From Ignavibacteriaceae bacterium (GTDB lineage: Bacteria; Bacteroidota; Ignavibacteria; Ignavibacteriales; Ignavibacteriaceae): a stretch of DNA of 22,384 nt. Where the stretch lies: positions 1-22,384 of the forward strand of contig JACAFA010000206.1 of the NCBI GenBank assembly GCA_013388525.1, given 5' to 3'. This document shows positions 7,050-15,500 of this stretch, one piece after another. The position numbers and the translations under genes were made by a program. Under the pieces are notes generated by a model, which was not told where the DNA came from, ran no database searches, and saw only the letters and a program-made list of their open reading frames with translations. Position 1 is the first letter of the stretch, and every line of letters begins with the position of its first letter.

Positions 7050-9131
7050 ATGAAAAATAAACTACAAACTGTGTTAATAGTCTTGTCAATTGTAATTTCT
7101 GTAATTTCATTTTCACAAGAATTATTATCTCAGACACAAAGAAATCCTGTTCTGGAAGAGTGCACAGGAACATGGTGTCAGTGGTGTCCTTGCGGACATA
7201 CAATTATGGCACAGATTAAAGCTTCTATGCCGAATGCAATTTTAATCGGCTATCATGGTCCGGCAAATGGATCGGATCCTTTTTCTTATTTTTCCGGCAA
7301 TTCAATTCTTTCAACATTAGGATTTTCATCCTATCCAACAGGAATAGTAGATAGAGTATCCGGTATTCAAAGCAGAAGCGCCTGGCCGGGATTAATGAGC
7401 AGCCGGAACTCTGTTCCTGCAACCGTTTCAATAGATGTAACAAGAAGTTTTAATTCTACAACCAGAGCTTTCAGTGCTTCAATTGACTTCACAGCGTTAA
7501 CAAATTTAAACGGACAGTATAAGTACAATCTTATTTTATTAGAGGACGGAATAGTCTGGAGTCAGACGGGTAATACTTCCTGTCCGGGAGCTTCAAATTA
7601 TGTTCATAATCATGTCGTTCGCGATATGATGAATGGTGCGCTTGGAGAAGAGATAATAAATGGAGCCTGGAATTCAGGTACTTTAATAAATAAAACATTG
7701 AATCGTACAATTCCTCTTCCGGGCGGTTCAGGACCTGATATGGTGTGGGATAATTGTCACATTGTTGTAATGGTTTACAAAGTTGGTACTCCGCTTCCTA
7801 CAAATGGCGAAATTCAGCAGGCTGTTGAAATGCCTTTAAAGTCACCTGATTATGTTGCTGCTATGTCTTCCAGCAGTCCTGACGTAATTATTTCCAATAG
7901 TTCAACAGCTGATTTTACTGCTGTTCTCTACAACCAGGGATTAATGAACGATACTTATAATATTACTGCTTCAATTGACGGTCCACAGGGATGGATGGGA
8001 GAGTTTACAACTGTTAACGGAACTTTTCAATTTGGCGAATTAGATTCTGTTCAGGTAGCTTCCGGTGATTCTACTCAAATTTCTGTTTCTGTTAACCCGA
8101 ATTATTTTAATGGTTCAGGAGTTATTACAATCGAGTGTGAATCTAAAAACTCACCGGGAATGACAGTTAGTACAACTTTTAATGTTGTTACTAACACAGG
8201 AGTTCATCTTCTTGTTGTTGATGCTTCTGGAGGTGGTTTTGCCTTTAAAATTTCCGATGCGCTTGATGGTTTTTACGAAGGAAGATATGGAGTTGTATCA
8301 AGAGAAGCTCTTCAGGCTGTTGGTCTTGATCTTTCTTATTTTACAATGATTGCCTGGGCTGGTGGAAATTCAAGTCCTGCATTTTATCAGAACGAAGTTG
8401 ATAATCTTCAGGATTATCTTGATCAGGGAGGAAATCTTCTTCTTGCTGCACACAATCTTGGTTCGGATATATTTGAGAGCGGCGGTCAGAGTCAATTTGC
8501 TCAAAGCTTTTTTAACAACTATTTACATGCAAATTATATTGCCGACTTTGGTGGAAGTTATATTATGAGCGGAGTTACCGGTGACCCAATAGCGAATGGT
8601 ATAACAGTTGTAATAAATTCTGTATATACAAGATCTCCTGATGAAATATCAGCTTTCGATGCATCTGCAAATCCGATTATGATTTACGGAACCGGTCCGA
8701 AAATTAATTCTTTAAAGGCAGATAATGGAAATCATAAAGTAGTTTATTTTGGTTTTGCCTTTGAGCAGATTAATGATGTTACAATTGTTGATACTTTAGT
8801 AAAGAGATCAGTTCAGTGGCTTACGGAAGGTATTGTACTTGAAAATCCGGTTGATGGTTTTGCTCCATCATCATATTCGCTTGAGCAAAACTATCCGAAT
8901 CCGTTTAACCCGTCAACAACAATTACTTATGCGATTCCAAAGGAATCACAGGTCAGCTTAAAAATTTATGATGTGATGGGAAAAGAAGTTGTTGAACTTG
9001 TTAATGGAAAAGTTTCAACAGGCACACATAGCGTTGAGTTCGATGCATCTTCATTAGCTTCGGGAACTTATTTCTATAAATTGACTGCCAATGAATTTGT
9101 TTCAGTTAAAAAGATGATTCTTCTCAAGTAA
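7050..9131 (+). CDS. Omp28-like/amidotransferase-fold fusion with Cys-rich active-site loop, T9SS cargo
   Basis: This 693-residue protein has the same layout as its upstream neighbour: signal peptide (cleavage near 25-27), Omp28/thioredoxin unit to about 270, Ig-like domain (about 290-385, 'GPQGWMGEFTTVNGTFQFGE'), amidotransferase-like fold (about 388-600, 'VHLLVVDASGGG...YLDQGGNLLLAAHNLG...VVYFGFAFE') and a T9SS sorting domain over the last 88 residues. The thiol motif is unusual: C38-TGTW-C43-QW-C46-P-C48-GH, four cysteines and a histidine in 13 residues. The first Cys sits where its neighbour has Phe/Glu. That could hold a metal or iron-sulfur-like centre, or offer alternative disulfides. 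GAGG lies nine bases before the ATG. A good terminator follows at 9148-9178. The Omp28 fold assignment rests on the CxxC motif, the flanking pattern and paralogy. Confidence 0.8.
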   Translation: MKNKLQTVLIVLSIVISVISFSQELLSQTQRNPVLEECTGTWCQWCPCGHTIMAQIKASMPNAILIGYHGPANGSDPFSYFSGNSILSTLGFSSYPTGIVDRVSGIQSRSAWPGLMSSRNSVPATVSIDVTRSFNSTTRAFSASIDFTALTNLNGQYKYNLILLEDGIVWSQTGNTSCPGASNYVHNHVVRDMMNGALGEEIINGAWNSGTLINKTLNRTIPLPGGSGPDMVWDNCHIVVMVYKVGTPLPTNGEIQQAVEMPLKSPDYVAAMSSSSPDVIISNSSTADFTAVLYNQGLMNDTYNITASIDGPQGWMGEFTTVNGTFQFGELDSVQVASGDSTQISVSVNPNYFNGSGVITIECESKNSPGMTVSTTFNVVTNTGVHLLVVDASGGGFAFKISDALDGFYEGRYGVVSREALQAVGLDLSYFTMIAWAGGNSSPAFYQNEVDNLQDYLDQGGNLLLAAHNLGSDIFESGGQSQFAQSFFNNYLHANYIADFGGSYIMSGVTGDPIANGITVVINSVYTRSPDEISAFDASANPIMIYGTGPKINSLKADNGNHKVVYFGFAFEQINDVTIVDTLVKRSVQWLTEGIVLENPVDGFAPSSYSLEQNYPNPFNPSTTITYAIPKESQVSLKIYDVMGKEVVELVNGKVSTGTHSVEFDASSLASGTYFYKLTANEFVSVKKMILLK

Positions 9132-9147
9132 ACTAAAAACTTTTGTA

Positions 9148-9178
9148 AAAAAGGTACATACGGTAGATGTACCTTTTT
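9148..9178 (+). terminator. Intrinsic terminator after the third Omp28-like gene
   Basis: A 12-bp stem, AAAAAGGTACAT (9148-9159) with ATGTACCTTTTT (9167-9178), closes a 7-nt loop. The A and T runs are symmetrical, so it can work in both directions. It implies that 9233 has its own promoter or depends on read-through. Confidence 0.85.
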
Positions 9179-9232
9179 AATTTAATATCCTTAAACAAGA
9201 ATATTTGACGTTAAAAAATTTTAGGTACAAAT

Positions 9233-9979
9233 ATGAAATTATCAGTAAAAAAAATTTTATTTGCGATTTTATTTTTATTAACACCTTTTTTGTCTGCACA
9301 GGAAATTCAGATAATAACTCACGGAACGACAAAATATGAACCCGTTGGAACAGTTGAAATTGTTATTGATTTTGAGGTGATAAATATTTCTCCATTTGTG
9401 CAAACAATTTTTGAGGTAAGAACAATTAATAATATGCCAGCTAATTGGTCTTCTTCATTATGTTTTGGCGAACTGTGTTTTGCTCCATTTATTGATAGTG
9501 TTGCAACAACCCCGGATTTTCAAACTCCACCTGTAAACCCGGGTGATACGCTTAAAACCTCAGTTCATGTATTTACAGACCAGGTAAGTAAAGCTACTGC
9601 TTACGTTCAGATTGAAGTTGGCACTTTTAGAAATCCGGGAGATAGATTTATCCTTGATTTTACTGCAACCACTGATCCTTCTGTAAATGTTAATGAAGAG
9701 AATATCTCCAATACTTATACTTATTTTCTTTATCAGAATTATCCGAATCCCTTTAATCCATCAACAAAAATAAGTTATGCTGTCGGAGAACCCGGATTTG
9801 TTCAGTTAAAAGTTTATAACGTATTGGGAGTTGAAGTGGCTACACTTGTTAATGAACAGAGAAATTCGGGTAATTATACAGTAGACTTTAATGCAGCAAG
9901 ACTTTCCAGCGGTGTGTATTTTTATTCTTTATCAGTAAATAATTTCACACAAACAAGAAAAATGATCCTGGAGAAATAA
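9233..9979 (+). CDS. Short secreted protein with Ig-like domain and T9SS sorting domain
   Basis: This 248-residue protein has a signal peptide ending near residue 23 (FLSAQ). One beta-rich domain (about 24-155) holds a close cysteine pair, C77-x4-C82, in 'NWSSSLCFGELCFAPF', likely a disulfide. The last 85 residues or so are a canonical T9SS sorting domain (QNYPNPFNPSTKI to the final KMILEK). No enzymatic family was recognised. Its TAA is immediately followed by the ATG of the TlpA-like gene, whose GGAG lies inside this gene's last codons, so the two are translated together. The TlpA-like partner may form or repair this protein's disulfide; that is inference from the pairing. Only a weak AGG precedes its own ATG. 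Confidence 0.75.
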   Translation: MKLSVKKILFAILFLLTPFLSAQEIQIITHGTTKYEPVGTVEIVIDFEVINISPFVQTIFEVRTINNMPANWSSSLCFGELCFAPFIDSVATTPDFQTPPVNPGDTLKTSVHVFTDQVSKATAYVQIEVGTFRNPGDRFILDFTATTDPSVNVNEENISNTYTYFLYQNYPNPFNPSTKISYAVGEPGFVQLKVYNVLGVEVATLVNEQRNSGNYTVDFNAARLSSGVYFYSLSVNNFTQTRKMILEK

Positions 9980-10483
9980 ATGAGAACATTATTAATTCTT
10001 CTTTTACTCGTTGTTGTTTCTTTACCTGTTTTCTCACAGGGAGAATCGGAGGGCATACGCAAAGGACCGAACTTTAAAGTTGAAAATCTTGATGGCGAAA
10101 TAGTTGAATTAAATAATGAGGTTGGTGAAGGTCCCATATTACTTAGTTTTTGGGCAACCTGGTGTAAACCTTGCATTGAAGAGCTTGTCGAGTATAAAAA
10201 GATTTATGCAGAGTACAAGGATAAAGGATTTAAAATGTTTGCCATCTCAACTGATGATGAACGAACAGTTGCAAAAGTTAAACCTTTCGTTAAATCCAAG
10301 GGCTTTGAATTTCCGGTACTGCTTGATACTAACTCGGATATCTCAAGATTATACTATGCACAATCTGTTCCCTATTCGGTCATTCTTGATAAAAAGGGTA
10401 TGATAATTTATTCTCATCTTGGTTATATGAAAGGTGATGAAGCAAAAGTAAAGGAAATTATTTCATCCGAATTAAATAAATAA
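9980..10483 (+). CDS. TlpA-like thiol-disulfide oxidoreductase
   Basis: This 167-residue protein has a signal peptide (cleavage near residue 19, VFSQG) and a single TlpA/redoxin-type thioredoxin fold. The motif FWATWCKPC has its active cysteines at C62 and C65. 'FKMFAISTDDE' and 'FPVLLDTNSD' follow, with the cis-proline loop at 'SVPYSVILDKKG' and a C-terminal helix. The family acts outside the cytoplasm, usually reducing disulfides with electrons from a membrane DsbD/CcdA partner; none is visible in the window. The length is normal for a soluble TlpA domain. The gene starts directly after the stop of the T9SS cargo gene (TAAATG), using GGAG from inside it. A strong terminator follows. It is the only plain enzyme-like member of the CxxC cluster. 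Confidence 0.9.
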   Translation: MRTLLILLLLVVVSLPVFSQGESEGIRKGPNFKVENLDGEIVELNNEVGEGPILLSFWATWCKPCIEELVEYKKIYAEYKDKGFKMFAISTDDERTVAKVKPFVKSKGFEFPVLLDTNSDISRLYYAQSVPYSVILDKKGMIIYSHLGYMKGDEAKVKEIISSELNK

Positions 10484-10489
10484 TTATAG

Positions 10490-10516
10490 CCCCCGGATGT
10501 TTGCCGGGGGTTTTTT
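10490..10516 (+). terminator. Intrinsic terminator after the TlpA-like gene
   Basis: A 7-bp all-GC stem, CCCCCGG (10490-10496) with CCGGGGG (10504-10510), has a 7-nt loop and is followed by T6. It is a textbook terminator only seven bases past the stop codon. Confidence 0.9.
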
Positions 10517-10609
10517 ACTATAACTGCTTTCTACAATGATGAATTTCGGCAAACAATATTCGAATCGTTCTTCAATTATTATTCAAAAATTTCCTTCAGT
10601 TTAAATCAA

Positions 10610-12154
10610 ATGAAAAAAAACTTTTACTCAATCTCTATCGTAATATTTTTTATAATATCATCACCATTATTTGCACAAACCGAATCAAGCGGACTTAACT
10701 GGCCGCAAGGATTGGGATTCGCAAATCGTCTTGAGTATTCTTACAACGTTGAAGATGAAAAAGAAATATTAGAAAACTGGCTTAACCTTGATTACACTCT
10801 TGGTATGTTTTCTACCGGATTAAGGTTTGAAGTTTTTCAACCAAATGATCCTGATCCATCAATCAGTCGTGGAAAGGAAAAATATGCTGGAGTGGATTTT
10901 CTATACTTTAAAGCTGATATTGGAGAACGGAACGAAGGTTTAGAAATTGTCGGTGGAAATTATTATACGCTGTTCGGCAGAGGAATGGTTCTAAAAAGTT
11001 ATGAAGACCGTGCAATAAGAATTGACAATAATTTATTGGGATTGAAAGTAGCGGGCAAGTATTCTGGTTTTGTTTTAACCGGACTTACAGGTACAGCTGC
11101 TAATGCAAGTAATGAAAGAATTGATATACTTCATGCTGCAGATCTTGAATACCGCGGATGGAAACCGCTTAAAGCCGGCTTGTCAGTTGCATCAAACCTC
11201 CCGCCTTCCGATGATGCTGCAAGAACAACAATGGCTTCTCTAAGATTACTACCAAGTTTCTGGGATATTGATGTTTATGGGGAGTACACTGCTAAGTTTA
11301 ACGAAGACATCAAACAAAATATTTTTAATGGATCTGAATCAATTGTGGGTCAGGGCTTTTATGGAAACCTGAACTTTTATCTCGGTTCACTTTCTTTGCT
11401 TGGTGAATATAAATATTATGATAACATTGCGTTCACATCACAGGACGGAACAATTTATTATAACACACCACCATCAGTAAGACTTGAGTATACTTACGTT
11501 TTGCCAAACAGACATCCTTCTCCGTTGAACCAGGCTAACGAACAAGGTTTTCAGATTGCTGCGGGTTATGATTTGAGTGATGAAACTTATTTAACAGGTG
11601 CTTATACGCGAACCAAAACTTTACCATCAAGTTCCTACTATCAAAGAGTTAATCAAATAAATATTCCGGTAAGCACGCAGTTAGAAGAAGTTTATGTAAC
11701 CGGTCAGCAGGATTGGAGCGAAAGTTTAACAACAATATTAGCATTTGCTTATAATGAAGAACTTGCTACTAATACAAAAAACATAACACCAATTCTTGAA
11801 AATAGATTTTATTTTGGTGATGTGAACACAATAAAAGTAGTTCTCGAGCATCAGCACGTAACAGATAGAACAACTGCAGAAGAATACTATTCGGATGTTC
11901 TTAATATAGAATATTTAAGATCTCCAAGTTTCAGCATTGCAGTAGTTGCTGAAGTGCAAACCAAAGAACCGGAAACAGATAGAATAGTAAGAAAATTCTG
12001 GTCTTTCATTCAGGCAGGATACAAAATTGGTGGACATACAGATATCAGTTTACTGGTGGGAACACGTCAGGCAGGAAATATTTGCATTGGAGGTGTTTGC
12101 AGATACGAACCTGCATTCCAGGGTATTGAGTTAAAATTATTGACAAGGTTGTAA
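10610..12154 (+). CDS. DUF6029-like outer-membrane beta-barrel protein
   Basis: This 514-residue protein has a signal peptide ending near residue 23 (PLFAQ). The remainder is alternating amphipathic beta strands, with Tyr/Phe/Trp girdles and a C-terminal strand 'GIELKLLTRL', as in outer-membrane barrels. 'NLDYTLGMFSTGLRFEVFQP' and 'GGNYYTLFGRGMVLKSYEDRAIRIDNNLLG' match, from memory, the DUF6029 family of Bacteroidota. The function of that family is unknown. Two cysteines lie near the C-terminus (CIGGVC, residues about 493-498), which is unusual in a barrel and in keeping with the neighbourhood's thiol theme. It is separated from the TlpA gene by a terminator and has no obvious Shine-Dalgarno sequence. 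It may be the outer-membrane partner of the Omp28/TlpA proteins; that is inference from position. Confidence 0.65.
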   Translation: MKKNFYSISIVIFFIISSPLFAQTESSGLNWPQGLGFANRLEYSYNVEDEKEILENWLNLDYTLGMFSTGLRFEVFQPNDPDPSISRGKEKYAGVDFLYFKADIGERNEGLEIVGGNYYTLFGRGMVLKSYEDRAIRIDNNLLGLKVAGKYSGFVLTGLTGTAANASNERIDILHAADLEYRGWKPLKAGLSVASNLPPSDDAARTTMASLRLLPSFWDIDVYGEYTAKFNEDIKQNIFNGSESIVGQGFYGNLNFYLGSLSLLGEYKYYDNIAFTSQDGTIYYNTPPSVRLEYTYVLPNRHPSPLNQANEQGFQIAAGYDLSDETYLTGAYTRTKTLPSSSYYQRVNQINIPVSTQLEEVYVTGQQDWSESLTTILAFAYNEELATNTKNITPILENRFYFGDVNTIKVVLEHQHVTDRTTAEEYYSDVLNIEYLRSPSFSIAVVAEVQTKEPETDRIVRKFWSFIQAGYKIGGHTDISLLVGTRQAGNICIGGVCRYEPAFQGIELKLLTRL

Positions 12155-12245
12155 CAAAATTTTGGAAAAATCAACTTAAAATAATTGACCAGGCAAAATT
12201 ATTGTAATGGTAGATAGTTTAAAAAAAAGTTGATTTTATTAATAA

Positions 12246-12276
12246 TTTTTGTAAGGTTACGGTTGCAAAATAAAAT
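12246..12276 (+). promoter_or_regulatory. Putative promoter of the receptor operon
   Basis: TTTTTG (12246-12251) is followed after 19 bases by TAAAAT (12271-12276). Read as sigma70 it is TTGTAA, 16 bases, TAAAAT. The spacing is the same as at 2692-2722. It would start transcription near 12283, giving an mRNA leader of about 250 nt before the receptor ATG. Confidence 0.35.
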
Positions 12277-12297
12277 TCTTATAAATTATGGAGGATT

Positions 12298-12366
12298 ATG
12301 ACAGTTTTTTACACTTTCCTTAACACAAATGTGTCACTCTCTTTGACAGTTCATTTTTTGCAATGA
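12298..12366 (+). CDS. Possible 22-residue leader peptide
   Basis: An ATG preceded by GGAGG (12290-12294) opens a 22-codon frame ending in TGA at 12364-12366. The peptide is MTVFYTFLNTNVSLSL followed by TVHFLQ. It lies upstream of two hairpins and of the receptor gene, the layout of a leader-peptide or attenuation control region. The gap from GGAGG to ATG is only three bases, shorter than ideal, and nothing in the peptide (such as a run of one amino acid) names a signal. It may be chance. Confidence 0.25.
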   Translation: MTVFYTFLNTNVSLSLTVHFLQ

Positions 12367-12367
12367 T

Positions 12368-12445
12368 TTTCTACCGGATTTGTCCGTCGGTGGAAATTAT
12401 CAAAGCAGTGCTTGCTGTTCTTTGTATGATGAACTCGCAAGCATT
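12368..12445 (+). ncRNA. Two consecutive RNA hairpins in the receptor operon leader
   Basis: Hairpin 1 pairs TTTCTACCG (12368-12376) with CGGTGGAAA (12388-12396), one G-U pair; GGA/TCC can pair further inside as an alternative. Hairpin 2 pairs AGTGCTTGC (12407-12415) with GCAAGCATT (12437-12445), one G-U pair, plus an inner GTTC/GAAC (12417-12420 with 12431-12434). Neither is followed by a T tract, so they are not terminators. They could be an uncharacterised cis-regulatory element, or they could stabilise the mRNA. Confidence 0.4.
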
Positions 12446-12533
12446 AAGAAAAATTATCTAATGAATTATATCAGGACATAATAAATGAAATCATTAATTC
12501 AATCACCATTATCCACTAATTTAGGAGAGAGAT

Positions 12534-15500
12534 ATGAATAGACTAATGACTATTCTCTTTTTACTCCTGCTCTTGCCAGCAATGGCTCTGGCTCAATCAG
12601 GAAAACTGAGAGGCCAGATCACAGATCAGGAAACGGGTGAGGCTCTTGTTGGAGCTAACGTAATAGTAGTAGGGACCTCATATGGTGCCGCAACCGATGT
12701 AAACGGTGAATACATCATCCTTAACCTTGTAGCTGGTACTTACGAAGTTAAGGCATCGTACATTGGTTATCAAGCAAAAACAATTTCAAATGTTCGTATC
12801 AATGCTGACCTTACTACAGGACTGGATTTCCAGTTAGCTGCAGAAGGTATTCAGGTCGGAACAGTTGAAGTTACTGCCGAAAAACCGTTGGTGAATAAAT
12901 ACAACACCAACGCAAACAGAATCACAACATCGGAAGATATTGAGGCTCTTCCAATTCGCGGTGTTGACAATATTCTTGCAACTACTCCTGGTGTTGTACT
13001 TCAGGATAATCAAATATTTATCCGTGGTGGAAGACAGGATGAGGTTGGATTCTATCTGGAAGGTTCTAATATCACCGATCCTATGGTTGGTGGTCGCCAG
13101 GTTACTCTGGTTCAGGATGCTCTTGAAGAAATCAACGTTCAATCCGGCGGTTATAATGCCGAATACGGAAATGCTAACTCTGGTATTATCCGTCAGCAGA
13201 TTAAATCCGGTACTCCAGACTGGAAATTTTCATTGCAATATATGACAGATAATATTGGAATTAACGGTTCAGAAGATCGTTATTCTGGTCAAAAATCATT
13301 GGGAACTTATTGGTTTGGTTATAATGAATCCGTAGTTACTTTAAGCGGTCCTCTTTTTACACCGGATGTTAAATTTTTCGGTTTGTTCAATTACAACTTT
13401 ATTAATGACCAGAATCCGCAGCCATTACCGGGAATTAATCTTGGTTTAATTGGTGATCCGATATCCGGTGATACTCTTGATATAATCTACCCTGCAGGAG
13501 CAAGACCAAACAGCTGGTTAGAAAATTATACCGGAACAGGTTCATTCACTTTTGATTTTAATCCTGCAATTATAAGATTAATAGGAACGTATACCTCAAC
13601 AAACGCTCCAAATCCCTGGTCGAGTGCGAGGGATTTAACACAGATTGGTAACTTCCTTAACACAGGCAGAACTGAAATGACCGAAGCAGAAGATGGCGCA
13701 GCTAACCTTAAATTGACTTATCTGTTTTCGGGAAGTTCATTCCTGGAATTTAACGGTGGTTATTCATTCAGCAATTTTAGCAGGTTCGATCCATATCTGG
13801 AAGACAGATTTTTAGAATATGGCGACGGCAAAGCCAACGAAGAAGTAGGATTTGATTGGCCATACGATCCGGAAACCGGAGCTAACAGGTACACTCTTCC
13901 TACTGACCTCACATTGTTTAATTTCAAGTTTAAACCTTATGGGGCAACTGTTGCGGGATATCAGAAGTTTAATAGGGAAAACTTCAATTTTAATTTAGCT
14001 TATACCTCACAGATAAATAAAGAGCACAATCTAAAAATTGGTGCAGAATATCAATATTATGATATAGCAAACTACTCTTTCGGAAATGAGAGACTCCTAA
14101 CACTTCCGAGTAAAATAAACGACGATGCAAACTCAAGTGATCCTCTCGGAGCTGCAACAATAATAAGAAGAGAGGGTGTCAATATGTTCGGTTACAATGA
14201 ATTTGGTGAAAAAACCAATGATGGCTTGGAAGAATGGGATCAATCCCGAAATCCAAACTTCCTAGGTGTCTATATTCAGGATAGAATAGAGTATAAAGAT
14301 CTAATTATCAATGCTGGTGTTAGATATGACAGGATTGATATTGATAACTGGATACCAATTGATCTGACGAGACCAGAACTAACCTGGAACAAACAGACTC
14401 AGGACATTATTCCAACTGGTCTGGTTCAAACCGAAGGCAGGGATTATGTTAGTCCTCGTTTAGGATTTTCATTCCCGGTAACCGATCAGACAGTCTTCCA
14501 TGCTCAATGGGGTAAATTCGTACAGCAGTCACGTTTGAGAGACATTTATCAAGGAATAAATGCTACTGGTTCAAATTTAAGTGGTGGTTTCTTTATTCCA
14601 GCACCTGTTGGATTTGATGTTCAGCCAACAAGGACGACTCAGTACGAAGTTGGTTTCACTCAGCAAATCGGAGAATTTGCTTCTGTTGATATAACCGGTT
14701 TCTACAAAGACATTAAAGATCAGATCGTGTATAAACAGATTAGTGTTGCAGATGGATCAGAGTACGGTGCTTATTATGCGCTTGTTAACGGTGATGTCGC
14801 AACCACCAAAGGAGTAGAAATTTCTTACAACATGCGGAGAGTTGAAAGATTCAAAGTTGATGGTAACATAACTTTCACAGATGCAAAGGGAACAGGTTCT
14901 TTTCCTAATTCTAACAGAGGAATTGTTGGAGCTCCTCTCGATGGAGTTACAATATTTGAACCTCAGTATATAAGCCCGCTGGAATTTAATCAGGCGATCA
15001 GAGCTGCTCTCAATTTCGACTATCGTTTTGGTTCTGGAGATGGTGGTCCTGTTCTTCAGGATTTAGGTTTGACTTTGCTCGGAAAATTCTCGAGCGGCCA
15101 TCCATTTACACAGGGTAAAGGTGGTGCTGATCTTGAGGGTGATGCAAGAGACAGACAACCATTAGAACCTTTGAATAACTCTACAACTCCAGCAACATTC
15201 CAGGTTGATATGCGAATTGATAAGACATTTGACATTGCAGACATATTCGATCTGAATATTTATTTCTATGTGATCAATTTGTTTGATACAAAGAATGTCG
15301 AAAACGTATTCATGAGAACAGGGACTGAAACAGACGATGGTTTCCTTGGCGATCCAAATCTTGGCGGAACTCAGGTTACAACTTACGGACCCGATTTTGC
15401 TGCTTTATATACAGCACTTAATCTTGATTATCATCAGCAGTGGTACAGTGCAACGACTGGTGCTGCTTATACGACTCAACCGGTTATATATGGACCACCG

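Larger units (their letters stand above)
12155..12533. other. 379-base intergenic region with structured leader
   Basis: The left part holds a long-range 11-bp inverted repeat (12167-12177 with 12227-12237, AAAATCAACTT / AAGTTGATTTT). A smaller hairpin (AATAATT/AATTATT) sits in its loop and AT-rich DNA follows, perhaps a weak terminator of the barrel gene. The right part holds a candidate promoter, a 22-codon leader ORF and two stable hairpins, listed separately. The receptor's own Shine-Dalgarno (GGAGAGAG) lies just before 12534. Confidence 0.6.

Noticed and set aside
9922..10176. 84-codon minus-strand open frame across the cargo/TlpA junction
   Set aside because: Spans two well-supported genes on the other strand and shows no protein features.
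12288..12323. Alternative 11-codon frame starting at the ATG at 12288
   Set aside because: It overlaps the presumed ribosome site of the 22-codon frame and has no ribosome site of its own.
12343..12366. TTGACA as a sigma70 -35 box inside the leader of the receptor operon
   Set aside because: The -35 is perfect, but the sequence 15-18 bases later (TGATTT/ATTTTC) is a poor -10; not called as a promoter.
12834..13142. 102-codon minus-strand open frame in the receptor gene
   Set aside because: Antisense to the conserved plug domain; no start signal or family resemblance.
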